This document shows positions 8,061 to 11,801 of a stretch of 11,801 bases of DNA, in pieces (position 1 is the first letter of the stretch; each line of letters opens with the position of its first letter). The notes under the pieces are model-generated. The model worked only from the letters and a program-made list of their open reading frames with translations. It searched no databases and was not told the DNA's origin. Source of the stretch: an uncultured cyanobacterium (lineage in GTDB: Bacteria > Cyanobacteriota > Cyanobacteriia > PCC-6307 > Cyanobiaceae); NCBI GenBank assembly GCA_903934745.1, contig CAIZOZ010000404.1:1-11801 (forward strand). The letters run 5' to 3'. A program made the translations under genes and the position numbers.

Positions 8061-8061
8061 C

Positions 8062-8071
8062 GGAACAACGG
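8062..8071 (-). repeat. Decamer CCGTTGTTCC before sufB
   Basis: This is the same ten bases as at 6573-6582, here one base before the sufB ATG on the minus strand. It fills most of the 13-base gap between ftrC and sufB. Confidence 0.45.
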
Positions 8072-8073
8072 CA

Positions 8074-8460
8074 TCAGCCGGCAACAAGGGATTTGACTTC
8101 TTCCAAGGAGATGGTCTGACTCTCGCCGCGGAAGGGATTGTCTTCGGTGAGGAAGAGCATGCAATGGCATTCTTTGCGCTCCCGCATCGGTACACAGGGG
8201 CAGTTCCAGAAGGCCTGGGCCACTTCGGCCTCCTTGTCCTCATAGTGACGGCAGGGGCAAAGGGCTCCCCCGAGATCATCCTTGTGGCGGGCCAATCCCT
8301 CGAGAACCACCGCCGTGACACCGGGGTCACTACAAAAGTAGGTACCGGTGCGCTTGGCGTAGGTTTCGGCGAATTTGCGAATCACTTCCAGGCTGTCAGC
8401 GGCCTTTGGAGCCCCATCAAGAGGCGCTGTGGCAGGAGAGGGATTGGCGGCGTCAGACAT
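8074..8460 (-). CDS. ftrC: FTR catalytic (beta) subunit
   Basis: This is the catalytic subunit of ferredoxin-thioredoxin reductase, which uses photosynthetically reduced ferredoxin, a [4Fe-4S] cluster and a neighbouring disulfide to reduce thioredoxin. From the ATG at 8460 the protein has 128 residues. All seven family cysteines are present: Cys43, then the three CxC motifs CPCRHY (68, 70), NCPCVPMRERK (87, 89) and ECHCMLF (98, 100). By alignment with plant and cyanobacterial FTR, cluster ligands are Cys68, 87, 89 and 98, and the redox disulfide is Cys70-Cys100. The frame is open upstream to 8553, but those residues cover the palindromic control region and are not family-like. It is the first gene of the suf operon, 13 bases ahead of sufB, and its own product needs an Fe-S cluster. 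The symbols ftrB/ftrC are both used for this subunit. Confidence 0.96.
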   Translation of the reverse strand: MSDAANPSPATAPLDGAPKAADSLEVIRKFAETYAKRTGTYFCSDPGVTAVVLEGLARHKDDLGGALCPCRHYEDKEAEVAQAFWNCPCVPMRERKECHCMLFLTEDNPFRGESQTISLEEVKSLVAG

Positions 8461-8499
8461 GGAGGCAGCAGCGGCAGGTTGCTCGCACCGGAGACTATT

Positions 8500-8521
8500 T
8501 ACGAAACGATTTTGTTTCGTA
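8500..8521. promoter_or_regulatory. Perfect inverted repeat, candidate SufR operator
   Basis: Arms TACGAAAC (8500-8507) and GTTTCGTA (8514-8521) are perfect reverse complements around the 6-base spacer GATTTT. The site sits 39 bases before the ftrC ATG and 148 bases before the sufR ATG, in an AT-rich patch of an otherwise GC-rich region. The published Synechocystis SufR sites are CAAC-N6-GTTG inverted repeats; this one keeps the inner AAC-N6-GTT and the exact spacer, with different outer bases. A weak TAAATA -10-like element overlaps the sufR-distal end on the minus strand, so binding could block the ftrC-suf promoter. SufR assignment is inference from position, spacing and core. Confidence 0.7.
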
Positions 8522-8570
8522 TTGATCGAGCCTAGGGCACAGAAGCCGCCCATGGGTGCAAGCGGTCATT

Positions 8571-8600
8571 GTGCCTGCAGCCCGTCCAGCCTGCGGGCAC
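8571..8600 (+). other. Stem-loop in sufR upstream region
   Basis: GTGCCTGCAG (8571-8580) and CTGCGGGCAC (8591-8600) can pair over 10 positions. Nine are Watson-Crick and one is G:U in RNA, around a 10-base loop. It lies 69 bases before the sufR ATG, between the candidate operator and the gene. Whether it lies in the transcript depends on the unknown start site. Confidence 0.35.
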
Positions 8601-8669
8601 TCCGGGGCGCCGGCTCCGCTCGTCAATGCCCGACAACACGTGGCATGGTGTGGTCAGCACGCAAGCACC

Positions 8670-9383
8670 ATGAGCGCCCCGCTCCCAACCAGAGGGTCTT
8701 CGACGGCGAACCAGGCACCCACCCGCGAAGCAGCGCTCAGCTCGCTGCTGCGGCGCGGTGAGGCCACGGCGGCCGAACTTGCGGTTGAGCTGGGCGTGTC
8801 TGTCCAGGTGATGCGTCGCCATCTGCGCAGCCTTGAAGAGGATCATCTGGTTGAGGCCAGCCCTACACCCGAAGGGCCGGGACGGCCGAGCAACCGCTGG
8901 CGGCTCACTGCCAATGGCCACGGCCATTTCCCCGATGGCAGCGAACATTTCGCCCTCGGCCTGTTGCAATCCCTGGCCAACACCCTGCCGGCCGAGACCA
9001 TCCAGGGCCTGATGAACCAGCAGGCTGTGGCCAAGGCCTCTGACTACCGCGGCCGGATTGGCGAAGGACCGCTTGTCCAGCGGCTGGAACGGCTGGTGGA
9101 GATCCGCAAAGCCGAGGGCTATGTGGCCGAGCTTGACCGCGACCCGGCCGATCCGGCCGCCGAAGCCTGGGTGATCAGCGAATTCCACTGTTCAGTGATG
9201 CGCATCGCCGAACAGTTCCCGATGGTCTGCGATCAAGAGCTCCAGCTGATCGGCCAGACCTTCCCCGACTGCCAGGTGGAACGGGTTCACTGGCGACTGG
9301 AGGCCGGCCATTCCTGTGGCTTCCGGCTCAAGCCCTGGAGCCCGGCGGCCGGCAGCCCGGCCCAGCCCGTGGCCGATCGCTGA
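8670..9383 (+). CDS. sufR: SufR, Fe-S-sensing transcriptional repressor of the suf operon
   Basis: SufR is a cyanobacterial DeoR/ArsR-like winged-helix repressor that binds an Fe-S cluster and controls sufBCDS and itself. From the ATG at 8670 it has 237 residues. The helix-turn-helix spans about 20-60 (TAAELAVELGVSVQVMRRHL), followed by the wing GRPSNRWRL at 71-79. The cluster-ligand pattern is complete and exact: Cys174, Cys187, Cys201 and Cys216, that is C-X12-C-X13-C-X14-C as described for Synechocystis SufR. The frame extends upstream to 8556, but those 38 residues overlap the control region and look non-coding. It is divergent from ftrC-sufBCDS across a 209-base region holding the candidate operator. 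It probably heads a unit with the two genes that follow, the first only 7 bases away. Confidence 0.96.
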   Translation: MSAPLPTRGSSTANQAPTREAALSSLLRRGEATAAELAVELGVSVQVMRRHLRSLEEDHLVEASPTPEGPGRPSNRWRLTANGHGHFPDGSEHFALGLLQSLANTLPAETIQGLMNQQAVAKASDYRGRIGEGPLVQRLERLVEIRKAEGYVAELDRDPADPAAEAWVISEFHCSVMRIAEQFPMVCDQELQLIGQTFPDCQVERVHWRLEAGHSCGFRLKPWSPAAGSPAQPVADR

Positions 9384-9390
9384 TTCAGAC

Positions 9391-9771
9391 GTGCTGAGCC
9401 ACACCGAAGCGGCCGAACTGGAGAGCAGCCTGTTGCCGGCGCTGGAACGCCATCATCTGCGGCTGCTGGCCCACGGCCTGCGCACCCTGCAGCTGGTTGC
9501 CGGACGACGCCAGGGCCCTGTACCGGCTCACGGCGCCATCGAGGCCTGGATCCTGGCCCAGCCCCAGATCGGCGCCGATCCCGCCTTTGCCACCGCCTTC
9601 GCCACCCAGCTCGGGGCGGCGGCCCGGCAACTCGAGGCGATCGCCACGCTGCCGAACCAGGCCCTGGCGCTCAGCCTGGCGGACCTGATCGCCTGGGCCC
9701 GCCGCGAAGCGGACGCCCGGGTTGCGATCATCGATCCAGTGTGCGCGCCCCAGGGCGACCAGACCCCGTGA
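9391..9771 (+). CDS. Conserved-looking hypothetical protein between sufR and bilin lyase
   Basis: I do not recognise this protein. From the GTG at 9391 it has 126 residues beginning MLSHTEAAELESSLLPALER, predicted to be soluble and mostly helical, rich in Ala and Leu, with a single Cys (118). There is no signal peptide, membrane segment or metal-binding motif. Coding is supported by its fit: it starts 7 bases after the sufR stop and its own stop overlaps the next gene's GTG start (GTGA). The longer ORF from 9316 would overlap sufR in another frame. Its position suggests a role tied to either SufR or the lyase, but nothing in the sequence shows which. Confidence 0.7.
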   Translation: MLSHTEAAELESSLLPALERHHLRLLAHGLRTLQLVAGRRQGPVPAHGAIEAWILAQPQIGADPAFATAFATQLGAAARQLEAIATLPNQALALSLADLIAWARREADARVAIIDPVCAPQGDQTP

Positions 9772-10367
9772 GCGGATCGATCGACGACGCCCTCCAATTC
9801 TTCCAGCACAGCTGTGGCCACTGGCGCTCCCAGCGCAGCAGCCATCACCTGCTGCACCGCCGCGCCGAGGCCGGCGGCTCCTTCATCGAGGTGGTGGAAC
9901 TGCAGGCCGGCGATCCCCTGCTGATCGCCATCGCCCAGCTCCATGGCCAGGATCCAGGCGCCCTGGTGGGTGGCTGCCGGGTGCGCTGGAGCGGTTCGAT
10001 GGCCTGGGACAAGGCCGGCGAAGCCCATGAAGGCGAGAGCGTCTTCGGGCTGATTCCCACCGATGAACGAGGCCGGGAAGGTCTGCTGCTGCGCGATCGG
10101 GGCTACGCCGAGACCGCGCCGGTGGCGGGCCATTTCGCCATGGACGAGCGCAACGCCCTGGTGCTGACCACCGACTACGAGACGATGAGCAGCCTGGAGC
10201 GCTTCAGCTTCGCCGGACCCGACGTGCGCCTGCGCACCAGCACGGTGGAGGGGCTCTCCAATACCGCCTCCTTCTGCGTCGAGACGCGACTGGCCGGGCC
10301 CGCAGGCCCCAGCCCCGTCAGGACGGCCACGACTCGCTCAGGTCCCCTGTCACCACTGGGCTGGTGA
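9768..10367 (+). CDS. cpcS: CpcS/CpeS-family phycobiliprotein bilin lyase
   Basis: S-type lyases are small lipocalin-like proteins that attach phycocyanobilin or phycoerythrobilin to a conserved Cys of phycobiliprotein subunits, usually Cys82 or its equivalent. From the GTG at 9768 the protein has 199 residues. The N-terminal family motif is FFQHSCGHWRSQRSSHH at 11-27, followed by RWSGSMAWDK (73-82) and LVLTTDYETMSSLERFSFAGP (131-151). The closing strand is VRLRTSTV (153-160). About 24 C-terminal residues (176-199, Pro/Gly/Arg-rich) extend beyond the fold. The GTG overlaps the upstream stop, so the start is well fixed. Whether it is CpcS, CpcU or CpeS, and which bilin it handles, cannot be decided from this sequence; the symbol is the family name. 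The rod-core linker gene follows after 120 bases. Confidence 0.9.
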   Translation: MSGSIDDALQFFQHSCGHWRSQRSSHHLLHRRAEAGGSFIEVVELQAGDPLLIAIAQLHGQDPGALVGGCRVRWSGSMAWDKAGEAHEGESVFGLIPTDERGREGLLLRDRGYAETAPVAGHFAMDERNALVLTTDYETMSSLERFSFAGPDVRLRTSTVEGLSNTASFCVETRLAGPAGPSPVRTATTRSGPLSPLGW

Positions 10368-10487
10368 ACCCTGGCCGCCTCCCAGCACGGCCTCGCCAAC
10401 GTTACGGTCTGTGAGCCCTGGCCAGGCTGGGCGAAGCCAGCTGGGGCCGCCTTCTACGATCATCAGCGTCGGATGACCGGACCACGC
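10368..10487 (+). other. Intergenic region upstream of cpcG
   Basis: A 120-base gap between the lyase and the linker gene. It contains a small stem, GCTGG/CCAGC around GCGAAG (10426-10441), inside a wider GC-rich inverted stretch, and a TACGAT -10-like word at 10455-10460 without a convincing -35. This may hold the cpcG promoter, since linkers are normally expressed far more than lyases, but no element is clear. Confidence 0.3.
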
Positions 10488-11249
10488 GTGGCTCTTCCAC
10501 TCCTCAAGTACGCCCCCACCACCCAGAACTCCCGGGTGAAGGCCCTGCGGGTCGGCTCTGACGAGGACCCGAAAGCCGCGTCCCTCGACAAGGCCTACAA
10601 CCGCGAAGACCAGAATTTCGTGATTGAGTCGGCCTATCGGCAGATCTTCTTCCACGCCTTCAAGGTGGACCGTGACCGCACCCTGGAAAGCCAGCTGCGT
10701 GATGGCCAGATCACCGTTCGGGATTTCATCCGTTCGCTGTGCCTGTCGGACACCTTCACCCGTAGCTTCTACAACCTCAACAGCAACTACAAGGTGGCTC
10801 GCCATCTCGTGGAGAAGCTGCTGGGCCGCACCACCCACGGAAAATCTGAAGAGATCGCCTGGTCGGCGGTGCTGATGACCCGCGGCGTCCGCGGCATGGT
10901 GGACGACATCCTGAATTCAGCGGAATATCTGGACGCCTTCGGCTACGACATGGTGCCGTACCACCGCAACCGGGTGGTTGGCTCCCGTGCGGCCGGCGAA
11001 ACCCCCTTCAACCTCACCTCACCCCGCTACGACGCCTACTACCGGAGCATCCTGGGCTTCCCCCAGATCATCTACACCGGCAGCATCAAGTCGTTCCCGG
11101 AGCGGGCCCAGCAGCGTCGTGGCGGTTTCCCCGAGGACTACCTCCCCTGGGTGCGCAGCCTGCCGGCCCTGCGCGGCATCGGTGGTGCCCAGGGCAACGC
11201 CAGCATCGACTACCTGGCCAAGGTTCCTTACCGCAGCATCGGCCGCTGA
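10488..11249 (+). CDS. cpcG: Phycobilisome rod-core linker polypeptide
   Basis: This linker joins phycocyanin rods to the allophycocyanin core of the phycobilisome on the thylakoid surface. From the GTG at 10488 the protein is 253 residues and starts MALPLLKYAPTTQNSRVKAL, the standard CpcG opening; the ATG five codons upstream (10473) would add MTGPR, which is not typical. The PBS linker domain covers about 20-195, with NREDQNFVIESAYRQIFFHAF (39-58), LCLSDTFTRSFYNLNSNYKVARHLV (84-108) and ILNSAEYLDAFGYDMVPYHRNRVV (141-164). The C-terminal part is soluble, ending VPYRSIGR, with no transmembrane helix. That argues for the conventional rod-core type rather than the membrane-anchored CpcL type. 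It is followed by a strong palindrome. Confidence 0.95.
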   Translation: MALPLLKYAPTTQNSRVKALRVGSDEDPKAASLDKAYNREDQNFVIESAYRQIFFHAFKVDRDRTLESQLRDGQITVRDFIRSLCLSDTFTRSFYNLNSNYKVARHLVEKLLGRTTHGKSEEIAWSAVLMTRGVRGMVDDILNSAEYLDAFGYDMVPYHRNRVVGSRAAGETPFNLTSPRYDAYYRSILGFPQIIYTGSIKSFPERAQQRRGGFPEDYLPWVRSLPALRGIGGAQGNASIDYLAKVPYRSIGR

Positions 11250-11323
11250 ATTCCCACAGCCGTAGTTGACTGACCCAGCACCGCCACCAGGTGCCTGCGG
11301 GTCAGCCAACTGATCGATCTCGC

Positions 11324-11355
11324 CGGGGGCGGACGTTTCGAAACGTCCGCCCCCG
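11324..11355. terminator. 32-base perfect palindrome after cpcG, probable terminator
   Basis: Arm CGGGGGCGGACGTTTC (11324-11339) is exactly mirrored by 11340-11355, with no spacer. In RNA it gives a 14-bp stem with a UCGA tetraloop. It begins 74 bases after the cpcG stop. The downstream sequence GTTGCCTTGAG has only scattered T, so it is a terminator or mRNA-stabilising hairpin without the classic U-tract. It is symmetric and could act on both strands, but there is no gene reading toward it from the right. Confidence 0.65.
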
Positions 11356-11460
11356 TTGCCTTGAGAGGCATCGGAGTCAGTGGATCCTGACCACCACCAG
11401 GCTGTCGTGGTCGTTGGAGCGAAAAGTCGGTCACACTGATCCCAAACGAAATCTTTTGTT

Positions 11461-11801
11461 GTGAGCCAGAAGCCGCTTTCGTCCTTGGCAACGCAGACCC
11501 TGCGTCAGCTTCGCCAGGTTGCGAGCGACCTCGGCGTGACGCTCTACAGCCGCAAATCCAAAGAAGAGTTGGTGGAAGCCATCAGCTCGCACCACGACGA
11601 AGGTGGTCCCAGCCTGGCAGCCATCGAAGCCGAGCTACCTCCCGCCAGCCGCCCCGCCGCCGAAACCCGCGTCGTCTTCCTGCCCCGCGATCCCCAGTGG
11701 GCCTACGTCTTCTGGGACATCTCCGACCCTGATCGCCAGCAGGCCCTGGCCGCCGGCGCCTCCCAGCTCTGCCTGCGCGTCGCCGATGTCACCGGCCTCA
11801 G
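11461..11801 (+). CDS. DUF4912 domain protein with Rho-N/SAP-like N-terminus (3' end outside window)
   Basis: An open frame from the GTG at 11461 runs off the end (113 codons seen). Residues 5-42 (LSSLATQTLRQLRQVASDLG, then YSRKSKEELVEAI) resemble the Rho N-terminal / SAP-like helix-extended-loop-helix seen in many cyanobacterial DUF4912 proteins. After a short Pro/Ala linker, RVVFLPRDPQWAYVFWDISDPDRQQAL matches the start of DUF4912 (pattern LxPRDPxWxYxYWxIS). The function of the family is not established. There is no evident Shine-Dalgarno: the bases before the start are AATCTTTTGTT. It is separated from cpcG by a palindrome and 211 bases, so it is probably its own transcript. Confidence 0.85.
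   Translation, partial: MSQKPLSSLATQTLRQLRQVASDLGVTLYSRKSKEELVEAISSHHDEGGPSLAAIEAELPPASRPAAETRVVFLPRDPQWAYVFWDISDPDRQQALAAGASQLCLRVADVTGL

Noticed and set aside
8061..8330. N-terminal extension of sufB overlapping ftrC
   Set aside because: The extra 90 residues mirror ftrC in another frame; ATG 8060 gives the family length and start.
8556..8669. 38-residue N-terminal extension of SufR
   Set aside because: It covers the control region, has two inverted repeats in it, and does not resemble SufR; ATG 8670 begins a normal-length protein.
11389..11412. GACCAC/GTGGTC inverted repeat in the cpcG-DUF4912 gap
   Set aside because: Six-base arms with a 12-base spacer are expected by chance at this GC, and nothing else supports a binding site.
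11445..11460. AACGAAA / TTTTGTT inverted repeat just before the DUF4912 start, resembling the sufR palindrome
   Set aside because: The arms have a mismatch and a 2-base spacer, which does not fit the N6 geometry; probably chance in a short AT-rich stretch.

Overview
The window looks like a chromosomal segment of a high-GC picocyanobacterium of the Cyanobium / freshwater-coastal Synechococcus type. The reasons are a phycobilisome rod-core linker, a CpcS/CpeS bilin lyase, the SufR regulator, the ferredoxin-thioredoxin reductase catalytic subunit, a DUF4912 protein with a Rho-N-like start, roughly two-thirds GC in most genes, and repeated HIP1-type CGATCG/GCGATCGC words. There is no sign of a prophage, transposon, CRISPR array, tRNA or rRNA.

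Layout: bases 116-2942 carry three plus-strand genes: rlmH (23S rRNA methyltransferase), an FAD-dependent amine oxidase, and a class I SAM methyltransferase with an unusual low-complexity insert. They converge on a tight minus-strand operon read from 8460 down to 3053: ftrC (FTR catalytic subunit), sufB, sufC, sufD, sufS. Within it sufC/sufD and sufD/sufS overlap at their stop/start codons. Divergent from this operon at 8670 is sufR, the Fe-S-sensing repressor of suf genes. A perfect 8+8 inverted repeat with a 6-base spacer lies 39 bases upstream of ftrC and is the best candidate SufR operator.

Downstream of sufR, in the same direction and almost without gaps, are an unrecognised 126-residue protein and a CpcS/CpeS-type phycobiliprotein lyase (GTGA overlap). 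After 120 bases comes the rod-core linker cpcG, closed by a 32-base perfect palindrome that probably acts as terminator. A DUF4912 gene starts at 11461 and runs off the window.

How it fits together: sufS (cysteine desulfurase) with the SufBCD scaffold makes Fe-S clusters, SufR senses cluster status, and FtrC is itself a [4Fe-4S] enzyme that links photosynthetic ferredoxin to thioredoxin. Placing ftrC first in the suf operon, and placing sufR at the head of a unit holding a bilin lyase, suggests coupling of iron-sulfur supply, photosynthetic redox signalling and phycobilisome assembly. The genes are of known families. The points most worth a second look are this regulatory arrangement, the markedly lower GC of sufB, a decamer repeated before sufB and sufC, and the insert in the methyltransferase.
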